A program made the translations under genes and the position numbers. From Auanema rhodensis (Eukaryota > Nematoda > Chromadorea > Rhabditida > Rhabditidae), in NCBI GenBank assembly GCA_964057225.1, contig OZ059898.1, positions 19,569,267 to 19,633,266 on the forward strand: a DNA stretch of 64,000 nucleotides, written 5' to 3'. Each line of letters starts with the position of its first letter. The first letter of the stretch is position 1. Of this stretch, positions 51,001-62,900 are shown piece after piece. The notes under the pieces are model-generated. The model was not told the DNA's origin and did not search any database. It worked only from the letters and a program-made list of their open reading frames with translations.

Positions 51001-54000
51001 TTTTAAGCTGCGTCGATCTGTGGTATCAGATTTGCGCTAGCTTAAAAATGCACCGAGATATCAACTGATATAAGTTCACACTTATATCCTCGATTTTCAC
51101 CCTGAAGAATTAATTTTTTTGTTGAATAACATTGTCCATCGTCTTTGCCTTGAAAAAAAGAATCTAAAAACATCTACTTTTTGCTAAATTATTTTGAAAT
51201 TTTTTGAAAAAATTTTTGTCAAAATGTTTTTGGAAGCAATGTTGAGTGTACATGGAAACTCAACATACACTAATGCATCATTTTTCAAACGATCATAACT
51301 AATTTTTGTATTAAGCGTTTCTCAAAGTAGTATAGTGCATTCGATGCGGATTTTTAAGCTGCGTCGATCTGTGGTATCAGATTTGCGCTAGCTTAAAAAT
51401 GCACCGAGATATCAACTGATATAAGTTCACACTTATATCCTCGATTTTCACCCTGAAGAATTAATTTTTTTGTTGAATAACATTGTCCATCGTCTTTGCC
51501 TTGAAAAAAAGAATCTAAAAACATCTACTTTTTGCTAAATTATTTTGAAATTTTTTGAAAAAATTTTTGTCAAAATGTTTTTGGAAGCAATGTTGAGTGT
51601 ACATGGAAACTCAACATACACTAATGCATCATTTTTCAAACGATCATAACTAATTTTTGTATTAAGCGTTTCTCAAAGTAGTATAGTGCATTCGATGCGG
51701 ATTTTTAAGCTGCGTCGATCTGTGTTATCAGATTTGCGCTAGCTTAAAAATGCACCGAGATATCAACTGATATAAGTTCACACTTATATCCTCGATTTTC
51801 ACCCTGAAGAATTAATTTTTTTGTTGAATAACATTGTCCATCGTTTTTGCCTTGAAAAAAGGAATCTAAAAACATCTACTTTTTGCTAAATTATTTTGAA
51901 ATTTTTTGAAAAAATTTTTGTCAAAATGTTTTTGGAAGCAATGTTGAGTGTACATGGAAACTCAACATACACTAATGCATCATTTTTCAAACGATCATAA
52001 CTAATTTTTGTATAAAGCGTTTTTCAATGTAGTATAGTGCATTCGATGCGGATTTTTAAGCTGCGTCGATCTGTGTTATCAGATTTGCGCTAGCTTAAAA
52101 ATGCACCGAGATATCAACTGATATAAGTTTACACTTATATCCTCGATTTTCACCCTGAAGAACTAATTTTTTCGTTGAAAAACATTGTCCATCGTGTTTG
52201 CCTTGAAAAAAGGAATCTAAAAACATCTACTTTTTGCTAAATCATTTTAAAATTTTTCGAAAAAATTTTTGTCAAAATGTTTTGGAAGCAATGTTGAGTG
52301 TACATGGAAACTCAACATACACTAATGCATCATTTTTCAAACAATCATAACTAATTTTTGTATTAAGCGTTTCTCAATGTAGTATAGTGCATTCGATGCG
52401 GATTTTTAAGCTGCGTCGATCTGTGTTATCAGATTTGCGCTAGCTTAAAAATGCACCGAGATATCAACTGATATAAGTTCACACTTATATCCTCGATTTT
52501 CACCCTGAAAAATTAATTTTTTTGTTGAATAACATTGTCCATCGTTTTTGCCTTGAAAAAAGGAATCTAAAAACATCTACTTTTTGCTAAATTATTTTGA
52601 AATTTTTTGAAAAAATTTTTGTCAAAATGTTTTTGGAAGCAATGTTGAGTGTACATGGAAACTCAACATACACTAATGCATCATTTTTCAAACGATCATA
52701 ACTAATTTTTTTATTAAGCGTTTCTCAAAGTAGTATAGTGCATTCGATGCGGATTTTTAAGCTGCGTCGATCTGTGTTATCAGATTTGCGCTAGCTTAAA
52801 AATGCACCGAGATATCAACTGATATAAGTTTACACTTATATCCTCGATTTTCACCCTGAAGAACTAATTTTTTCGTTGAAAAACATTGTCCATCGTGTTT
52901 GCCTTGAAAAAAGGAATCTAAAAACATCTACTTTTTTGCTAAATTATTTCGAAATTTTTCGAAAAAATTTTTGTCAAAATGTTTTTGGAAGCAATGTTGA
53001 GTGTACATGGAAACTCAACATACACTAATGCATCATTTTTCAAACGATCATAACTAATTTTTGTATTAAGCGTTTCTCAAAGTAGTATAGTGCATTCGAT
53101 GCGGATTTTTAAGCTGCGTCGATCTGTGGTATCAGATTTGCGCTAGCTTAAAAATGCACCGAGATATCAACTGATATAAGTTCACACTTATATCCTCGAT
53201 TTTCACCCTGAAGAATTAATTTTTTTGTTGAATGACATTGTCCATCGTTTTTGCCTTGAAAAAAGGAATCTAAAAACATCTACTTTTTGCTAAATTATTT
53301 TGAAATTTTTTGAAAAAATTTTTGTCAAAATGTTTTTGGAAGCAATGTTGAGTGTACATGGAAACTCAACATACACTAATGCATCATTTTTCAAACGATC
53401 ATAACTAATTTTTGTATAAAGCGTTTTTCAATGTAGTATAGTGCATTCGATGCGGATTTTTAAGCTGCGTCGATCTGTGTTATCAGATTTGCGCTAGCTT
53501 AAAAATGCACCGAGATATCAACTGATATAAGTTTACACTTATATCCTCGATTTTCACCCTGAAGAACTAATTTTTTCGTTGAAAAACATTGTCCATCGTG
53601 TTTGCCTTGAAAAAAGGAATCTAAAAACATCTACTTTTTGCTAAATCATTTTAAAATTTTTCGAAAAAATTTTTGTCAAAATGTTTTGGAAGCAATGTTG
53701 AGTGTACATGGAAACTCAACATACACTAATGCATCATTTTTCAAACAATCATAACTAATTTTTGTATTAAGCGTTTCTCAATGTAGTATAGTGCATTCGA
53801 TGCGGATTTTTAAGCTGCGTCGATCTGTGTTATCAGATTTGCGCTAGCTTAAAAATGCACCGAGATATCAACTGATATAAGTTCACACTTATATCCTCGA
53901 TTTTCACCCTGAAGAATTAATTTTTTTGTTGAATAACATTGTCCATCGTTTTTGCCTTGAAAAAAGGAATCTAAAAACATCTACTTTTTGCTAAATTATT

Positions 54001-54883
54001 TTGAAATTTTTTGAAAAAATTTTTGTCAAAATGTTTTTGGAAGCAATGTTGAGTGTACATGGAAACTCAACATACACTAATGCATCATTTTTCAAACGAT
54101 CATAACTAATTTTTTTATTAAGCGTTTCTCAAAGTAGTATAGTGCATTCGATGCGGATTTTTAAGCTGCGTCGATCTGTGTTATCAGATTTGCGCTAGCT
54201 TAAAAATGCACCGAGATATCAACTGATATAAGTTTACACTTATATCCTCGATTTTCACCCTGAAGAACTAATTTTTTCGTTGAAAAACATTGTCCATCGT
54301 GTTTGCCTTGAAAAAAGAAATCTAAAAACATCTACTTTTTTGCTAAATTATTTCGAAATTTTTCGAAAAAATTTTTGTCAAAATGTTTTTGGAAGCAATG
54401 TTGAGTGTACATGGAAACTCAACATACACTAATGCATCATTTTTCAAACGATCATAACTAATTTTTGTATTAAGCGTTTCTCAAAGTAGTATAGTGCATT
54501 CGATGCGGATTTTTAAGCTGCGTCGATCTGTGGTATCAGATTTGCGCTAGCTTAAAAATGCACCGAGATATCAACTGATATAAGTTCACACTTATATCCT
54601 CGATTTTCACCCTGAAGAATTAATTTTTTTGTTGAATAACATTGTCCATCGTCTTTGCCTTGAAAAAAAGAATCTAAAAACATCTACTTTTTGCTAAATT
54701 ATTTTGAAATTTTTTGAAAAAATTTTTGTCAAAATGTTTTTGGAAGCAATGTTGAGTGTACATGGAAACTCAACATACACTAATGCATCATTTTTCAAAC
54801 GATCATAACTAATTTTTGTATTAAGCGTTTCTCAAAGTAGTATAGTGCATTCGATGCGGATTTTTAAGCTGCGTCGATCTGTG
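48050..54883. repeat. 3,510-bp decamer higher-order repeat, two imperfect copies
   Basis: Markers recur 3,510 bp apart: gtataaagcg (48,500/52,010 and 49,904/53,414), gatctgtggt (49,611/53,121 and 51,015/54,525), gaatgacattg (49,721/53,231), cttttttgct with an extra T (49,421/52,931 and 50,821/54,331) and aaaaaagaaatc (about 50,811/54,321). From 49,220 to 51,373 I saw no mismatch at this offset. Left of that several differ (cgttgaataac near 49,010, tttttctattaag at 49,201). Right of it an extra gatctgtggt monomer at 51,366 breaks the register. The alignment as a whole covers about 3.3 kb. Confidence 0.7.
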
Positions 54884-55419
54884 TTATCAGATTTGCGCTA
54901 GCTTAAAAATGCACCGAGATATCAACTGATATAAGTTCACACTTATATCCTCGATTTTCACCCTGAAGAATTAATTTTTTTGTTGAATAACATTGTCCAT
55001 CGTTTTTGCCTTGAAAAAAGGAATCTAAAAACATCTACTTTTTGCTAAATTATTTTGAAATTTTTTGAAAAAATTTTTGTCAAAATGTTTTTGGAAGCAA
55101 TGTTGAGTGTACATGGAAACTCAACATACACTAATGCATCATTTTTCAAACGATCATAACTAATTTTTGTATTAAGCGTTTCTCAAAGTAGTATAGTGCA
55201 TTCGATGCGGATTTTTAAGCTGCGTCGATCTGTGTTATCAGATTTGCGCTAGCTTAAAAATGCACCGAGATATCAACTGATATAAGTTTACACTTATATC
55301 CTCGATTTTCACCCTGAAGAATTAATTTTTTTGTTGAATAACATTGTCCATCGTGTTTGCCTTGAAAAAAGGAATCTAAAAACATCTACTTTTTGCTAAA
55401 TCATTTTAAAATTTTTTGA

Positions 55420-58400
55420 AAAAATTTTTGTCAAAATGTTTTTGGAAGCAATGTTGAGTGTACATGGAAACTCAACATACACTAATGCATCATTTTTCAA
55501 ACGATCATAACTAATTTTTGTATTAAGCGTTTCTCAAAGTAGTATAGTGCATTCGATGCGGATTTTTAAGCTGCGTCGATCTGTGTTATCAGATTTGCGC
55601 TAGCTTAAAAATGCACCGAGATATCAACTGATATAAGTTCACACTTATATCCTCGATTTTCACCCTGAAGAATTAATTCTTTTGTTGAATAACATTGTCC
55701 ATCGTTTTTGCCTTGAAAAAAGGAATCTAAAAACATCTACTTTTTGCTAAATTATTTTGAAATTTTTTGAAAAAAGTTTTGTCAAAATGTTTTTGGAAGC
55801 AATGTTGAGTGTACATGGAAACTCAACATACACTAATGCATCATTTTTCAAACGATCATAACTAATTTTTGTATAAAGCGTTTTTCAATGTAGTATAGTG
55901 CATTCGATGCGGATTTTTAAGCTGCGTCGATCTGTGTTATCAGATTTGCGCTAGCTTAAAAATGCACCGAGATATCAACTGATATAAGTTTACACTTATA
56001 TCCTCGATTTTCACCCTGAAGAACTAATTTTTTCGTTGAAAAACATTGTCCATCGTGTTTGCCTTGAAAAAAGGAATCTAAAAACATCTACTTTTTGCTA
56101 AATCATTTTAAAATTTTTCGAAAACTTTTGTCAAAATGTTTTGGAAGCAATGTTGAGTGTACATGGAAACTCAACATACACTAATGCATCATTTTTCAAA
56201 CAATCATAACTAATTTTTGTATTAAGCGTTTCTCAATGTAGTATAGTGCATTCGATGCGGATTTTTAAGCTGCGTCGATCTGTGTTATCAGATTTGCGCT
56301 AGCTTAAAAATGCACCGAGATATCAACTGATATAAGTTCACACTTATATCCTCGATTTTCACCCTGAAGAATTAATTTTTTTGTTGAATAACATTATCCA
56401 TCGTTTTTGCCTTGAAAAAAGGAATCTAAAAACATCTACTTTTTGCTAAATTATTTTGAAATTTTTTGAAAAAATTTTTGTCAAAATGTTTTTGGAAGCA
56501 ATGTTGAGTGTACATGGAAACTCAACATACACTAATGCATCATTTTTCAAACGATCATAACTAATTTTTGTATTAAGCGTTTCTCAATGTAGTATAGTGC
56601 ATTCGATGCGGATTTTTAAGCTGCGTCGATCTGTGTTATCAGATTTGCGCTAGCTTAAAAATGCACCGAGATATCAACTGATATAAGTTTACACTTATAT
56701 CCTCGATTTTCACCCTGAAGAACTAATTTTTTCGTTGAAAAACATTGTCCATCGTGTTTGCCTTGAAAAAAGGAATCTAAAAACATCTACTTTTTTGCTA
56801 AATTATTTCGAAATTTTTCGAAAAAATTTTTGTCAAAATGTTTTTGGAAGCAATGTTGAGTGTACATGGAAACTCAACATACACTAATGCATCATTTTTC
56901 AAACGATCATAACTAATTTTTGTATTAAGCGTTTCTCAAAGTAGTATAGTGCATTCGATGCGGATTTTTAAGCTGCGTCGATCTGTGTTATCAGATTTGC
57001 GCTAGCTTAAAAATGCACCGAGATATCAACTGATATAAGTTCACACTTATATCCTCGATTTTCACCCTGAAGAATTAATTCTTTTGTTGAATAACATTGT
57101 CCATCGTTTTTGCCTTGAAAAAAGGAATCTAAAAACATCTACTTTTTGCTAAATTATTTTGAAATTTTTTGAAAAAAGTTTTGTCAAAATGTTTTTGGAA
57201 GCAATGTTGAGTGTACATGGAAACTCAACATACACTAATGCATCATTTTTCAAACGATCATAACTAATTTTTGTATAAAGCGTTTTTCAATGTAGTATAG
57301 TGCATTCGATGCGGATTTTTAAGCTGCGTCGATCTGTGTTATCAGATTTGCGCTAGCTTAAAAATGCACCGAGATATCAACTGATATAAGTTTACACTTA
57401 TATCCTCGATTTTCACCCTGAAGAACTAATTTTTTCGTTGAAAAACATTGTCCATCGTGTTTGCCTTGAAAAAAGGAATCTAAAAACATCTACTTTTTGC
57501 TAAATCATTTTAAAATTTTTCGAAAAAATTTTTGTCAAAATGTTTTGGAAGCAATGTTGAGTGTACATGGAAACTCAACATACACTAATGCATCATTTTT
57601 CAAACAATCATAACTAATTTTTGTATTAAGCGTTTCTCAATGTAGTATAGTGCATTCGATGCGGATTTTTAAGCTGCGTCGATCTGTGTTATCAGATTTG
57701 CGCTAGCTTAAAAATGCACCGAGATATCAACTGATATAAGTTCACACTTATATCCTCGATTTTCACCCTGAAGAATTAATTTTTTTGTTGAATAACATTA
57801 TCCATCGTTTTTGCCTTGAAAAAAGGAATCTAAAAACATCTACTTTTTGCTAAATTATTTTGAAATTTTTTGAAAAAATTTTTGTCAAAATGTTTTTGGA
57901 AGCAATGTTGAGTGTACATGGAAACTCAACATACACTAATGCATCATTTTTCAAACGATCATAACTAATTTTTGTATTAAGCGTTTCTCAATGTAGTATA
58001 GTGCATTCGATGCGGATTTTTAAGCTGCGTCGATCTGTGTTATCAGATTTGCGCTAGCTTAAAAATGCACCGAGATATCAACTGATATAAGTTTACACTT
58101 ATATCCTCGATTTTCACCCTGAAGAACTAATTTTTTCGTTGAAAAACATTGTCCATCGTGTTTGCCTTGAAAAAAGGAATCTAAAAACATCTACTTTTTT
58201 GCTAAATTATTTCGAAATTTTTCGAAAAAATTTTTGTCAAAATGTTTTTGGAAGCAATGTTGAGTGTACATGGAAACTCAACATACACTAATGCATCATT
58301 TTTCAAACGATCATAACTAATTTTTGTATTAAGCGTTTCTCAAAGTAGTATAGTGCATTCGATGCGGATTTTTAAGCTGCGTCGATCTGTGTTATCAGAT

Positions 58401-59370
58401 TTGCGCTAGCTTAAAAATGCACCGAGATATCAACTGATATAAGTTCACACTTATATCCTCGATTTTCACCCTGAAGAATTAATTCTTTTGTTGAATAACA
58501 TTGTCCATCGTTTTTGCCTTGAAAAAAGGAATCTAAAAACATCTACTTTTTGCTAAATTATTTTGAAATTTTTTGAAAAAAGTTTTGTCAAAATGTTTTT
58601 GGAAGCAATGTTGAGTGTACATGGAAACTCAACATACACTAATGCATCATTTTTCAAACGATCATAACTAATTTTTGTATAAAGCGTTTTTCAATGTAGT
58701 ATAGTGCATTCGATGCGGATTTTTAAGCTGCGTCGATCTGTGTTATCAGATTTGCGCTAGCTTAAAAATGCACCGAGATATCAACTGATATAAGTTTACA
58801 CTTATATCCTCGATTTTCACCCTGAAGAACTAATTTTTTCGTTGAAAAACATTGTCCATCGTGTTTGCCTTGAAAAAAGGAATCTAAAAACATCTACTTT
58901 TTGCTAAATCATTTTAAAATTTTTCGAAAAAATTTTTGTCAAAATGTTTTGGAAGCAATGTTGAGTGTACATGGAAACTCAACATACACTAATGCATCAT
59001 TTTTCAAACAATCATAACTAATTTTTGTATTAAGCGTTTCTCAATGTAGTATAGTGCATTCGATGCGGATTTTTAAGCTGCGTCGATCTGTGTTATCAGA
59101 TTTGCGCTAGCTTAAAAATGCACCGAGATATCAACTGATATAAGTTCACACTTATATCCTCGATTTTCACCCTGAAGAATTAATTTTTTTGTTGAATGAC
59201 ATTATCCATCGTTTTTGCCTTGAAAAAAGGAATCTAAAAACATCTACTTTTTGCTAAATTATTTTGAAATTTTTTGAAAAAATTTTTGTCAAAATGTTTT
59301 TGGAAGCAATGTTGAGTGTACATGGAAACTCAACATACACTAATGCATCATTTTTCAAACGATCATAACT
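55420..59370. repeat. 1,402-1,404-bp tetramer higher-order repeat, nearly three copies
   Basis: Each copy contains in order a monomer with taattctttt and aaaaaagttttgtc, one with gtataaagcg and gtgtttgcc, a 350-bp one with caaacaatc and acattatcc, and one with the extra T in cttttttgct. The taattctttt mark is at 55,679, 57,081 and 58,485. The first interval is 1,402 because the copy near 56,125 reads cgaaaacttttgtc, 2 bp short. In the last copy the fourth position is replaced by other monomers. Edges are approximate. Confidence 0.82.
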
Positions 59371-59857
59371 AATTTTTTTATTAAGCGTTTCTCAAAGTAG
59401 TATAGTGCATTCGATGCGGATTTTTAAGCTGCGTCGATCTGTGTTATCAGATTTGCGCTAGCTTAAAAATGCACCGAGATATCAACTGATATAAGTTCAC
59501 ACTTATATCCTCGATTTTCACCCTGAAGAATTAATTTTTTTGTTGAATGACATTATCCATCGTTTTTGCCTTGAAAAAAGGAATCTAAAAACATCTACTT
59601 TTTGCTAAATTATTTTGAAATTTTTTGAAAAAATTTTTGTCAAAATGTTTTTGGAAGCAATGTTGAGTGTACATGGAAACTCAACATACACTAATGCATC
59701 ATTTTTCAAACGATCATAACTAATTTTTTTATTAAGCGTTTCTCAAAGTAGTATAGTGCATTCGATGCGGATTTTTAAGCTGCGTCGATCTGTGTTATCA
59801 GATTTGCGCTAGCTTAAAAATGCACCGAGATATCAACTGATATAAGTTCACACTTAT
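59047..59857. repeat. Single-monomer (351-bp) tandem duplication
   Basis: gaatgacattatcc occurs only at about 59,195 and 59,546, and tttttttattaag follows at about 59,370 and 59,721. The pair is bounded on the left by caatg versus caaag and on the right by ttatttcc versus ttatatcc. It sits at the end of the tetramer block. Confidence 0.75.
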
Positions 59858-59984
59858 TTCCTCGATTTTCACCCTGAAGAATTAATTTTTTCGTTGAATA
59901 ACATTGTCCATCGTCTTTGCCTTGAAAAAAGGAATCTAAAAACATCTACTTTTTGCTAAATTATTCTGAAATTTTTTGAAAAAA

Positions 59985-62900
59985 TTTTTGTCAAAATGTT
60001 TTTGGAAGCAATGTTGAGTGTACATGGAAACTCAACATACACTAATGCATCATTTTTCAAACGATCATAACTAATTTTTGTATTAAGCGTTTCTCAATGT
60101 AGTATAGTGCATTCGATGCGGATTTTTAAGCTGCGTCGATCTGTGTTATCAGATTTGCGCTAGCTTAAAAATGCACCGAGATATCAACTGATATAAGTTC
60201 ACACTTATATCCTCGATTTTCACCCTGAAGAATTAATTTTTTCGTTGAATAACATTGTCCATCGTCTTTGCCTTGAAAAAAGGAATCTAAAAACATCTTC
60301 TTTTTGCTAAATTATTTTGAAATTTTTTGAAAAAATTTTTGTCAAAATGTTTTTGGAAGCAATGTTGAGTGTACATGGAAACTCAACATACACTAATGCA
60401 TCATTTTTCAAACGATCATAACTAATTTTTGTATAAAGCGTTTCTTAAAGTAGTATAGTGCATTCGATGCGGATTTTTAAGCCGCGTCGATCTGTGTTAT
60501 CAGATTTGCGCTAGCTTAAAAATGTACCGAGATATCAACTGATATAAGTTCACACTTATATCCTCGATTTTCACCCTGAAGAACTAATTTTTTCGTTGAA
60601 AAACATTGTCCATCGTGTTTGCCTTGAAAAAAGAAATCTAAAAACATCTACTTTTTGCTAAATTATTTTGAAATTTTTCGAAAAAATTTTTGTCAAAATG
60701 TTTTTGGAAGCAATGTTGAGTGTACATGGAAACTCAACATACACTAATGCATCATTTTTCAAACGATCATAACTAATTTTTGTATTAAGCGTTTCTCAAT
60801 GTAGTATAGTGCATTCGATGCGGATTTTTAAGCTGCGTCGATCTGTGTTATCAGATTTGCGCTAGCTTAAAAATGCACCGAGATATCAACTGATATAAGT
60901 TCACACTTATATCCTCGATTTTCACCCTGAAGAATTAATTTTTTCGTTGAATAACATTGTCCATCGTCTTTGCCTTGAAAAAAGAAATCTAAAAACATCT
61001 TCTTTTTGCTAAATTATTTTGAAATTTTTTGAAAAAATTTTTGTCAAAATGTTTTTGGAAGCAATGTTGAGTGTACATGGAAACTCAACATACACTAATG
61101 CATCATTTTTCAAACGATCATAACTAATTTTTGTATTAAGCGTTTCTCAATGTAGTATAGTGCATTCGATGCGGATTTTTAAGCTGCGTCGATCTGTGTT
61201 ATCAGATTTGCGCTAGCTTAAAAATGCACCGAGATATCAACTGATATAAGTTCACACTTATATCCTCGATTTTCACCCTGAAGAATTAATTTTTTCGTTG
61301 AATAACATTGTCCATCGTCTTTGCCTTGAAAAAAGGAATCTAAAAACATCTACTTTTTGCTAAATCATTTTAAAATTTTTCGAAAAAATTTTTGTCAAAA
61401 TGTTTTGGAAGCAATGTTGAGTGTACATGGAAACTCAACATACACTAATGCATCATTTTTCAAACGATCATAACTAATTTTTGTATAAAGCGTTTCTCAA
61501 TGTAGTATAGTGCATTCGATGCGGATTTTTAAGCTGCGTCGATCTGTGTTATCAGATTTGCGCTAGCTTAAAAATGCACCGAGATATCAACTGATATATG
61601 TTCACACTTATTTCCTCGATTTTCACCCTGAAGAATTAATTTTTTCGTTGAATAACATTGTCCATCGTCTTTGCCTTGAAAAAAGGAATCTAAAAACATC
61701 TTCTTTTTGCTAAATTATTTTGAAATTTTTTGAAAAAATTTTTGTCAAAATGTTTTTGGAAGCAATGTTGAGTGTACATGGAAACTCAACATACACTAAT
61801 GCATCATTTTTCAAACGATCATAACTAATTTTTGTATTAAGCGTTTCTCAATGTAGTATAGTGCATTCGATGCGGATTTTTAAGCTGCGTCGATCTGTGT
61901 TATCAGATTTGCGCTAGCTTAAAAATGCACCGAGATATCAACTGATATAAGTTCACACTTATATCCTCGATTTTCACCCTGAAGAATTAATTTTTTCGTT
62001 GAATAACATTGTCCATCGTCTTTGCCTTGAAAAAAGGAATCTAAAAACATCTACTTTTTGCTAAATCATTTTAAAATTTTTCGAAAAAATTTTTGTCAAA
62101 ATGTTTTGGAAGCAATGTTGAGTGTACATGGAAACTCAACATACACTAATGCATCATTTTTCAAACGATCATAACTAATTTTTGTATAAAGCGTTTCTCA
62201 ATGTAGTATAGTGCATTCGATGCGGATTTTTAAGCTGCGTCGATCTGTGTTATCAGATTTGCGCTAGCTTAAAAATGCACCGAGATATCAACTGATATAT
62301 GTTCACACTTATTTCCTCGATTTTCACCCTGAAGAATTAATTTTTTCGTTGAATAACATTGTCCATCGTCTTTGCCTTGAAAAAAGGAATCTAAAAACAT
62401 CTTCTTTTTGCTAAATTATTTTGAAATTTTTTGAAAAAATTTTTGTCAAAATGTTTTTGGAAGCAATGTTGAGTGTACATGGAAACTCAACATACACTAA
62501 TGCATCATTTTTCAAACGATCATAACTAATTTTTGTATTAAGCGTTTCTCAATGTAGTATAGTGCATTCGATGCGGATTTTTAAGCTGCGTCGATCTGTG
62601 TTATCAGATTTGCGCTAGCTTAAAAATGCACCGAGATATCAACTGATATAAGTTCACACTTATATCCTCGATTTTCACCCTGAAGAATTAATTTTTTCGT
62701 TGAATAACATTGTCCATCGTCTTTGCCTTGAAAAAAGGAATCTAAAAACATCTACTTTTTGCTAAATCATTTTAAAATTTTTCGAAAAAATTTTTGTCAA
62801 AATGTTTTGGAAGCAATGTTGAGTGTACATGGAAACTCAACATACACTAATGCATCATTTTTCAAACGATCATAACTAATTTTTGTATAAAGCGTTTCTC

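Larger units (their letters stand above)
18590..59984. repeat. Middle satellite domain: 118 monomers in large nested duplications
   Basis: The domain is marked by caaagtag in many copies, tttttttgttgaataac alternating with ttttttcgttgaaaaac, gtgtttgcc, aaatcattttaaaa, gtataaagcg, caaacaatc and the 350-bp form with ttttgg. Type B is absent. The length agrees with 118 x 351 minus 23: 27 one-base deletions, 6 one-base insertions and one 2-bp deletion at about 56,125. The 350-bp form is present throughout except for a gap from about 33.0 to 40.0 kb. All copies keep the orientation of the left domain. Confidence 0.85.
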
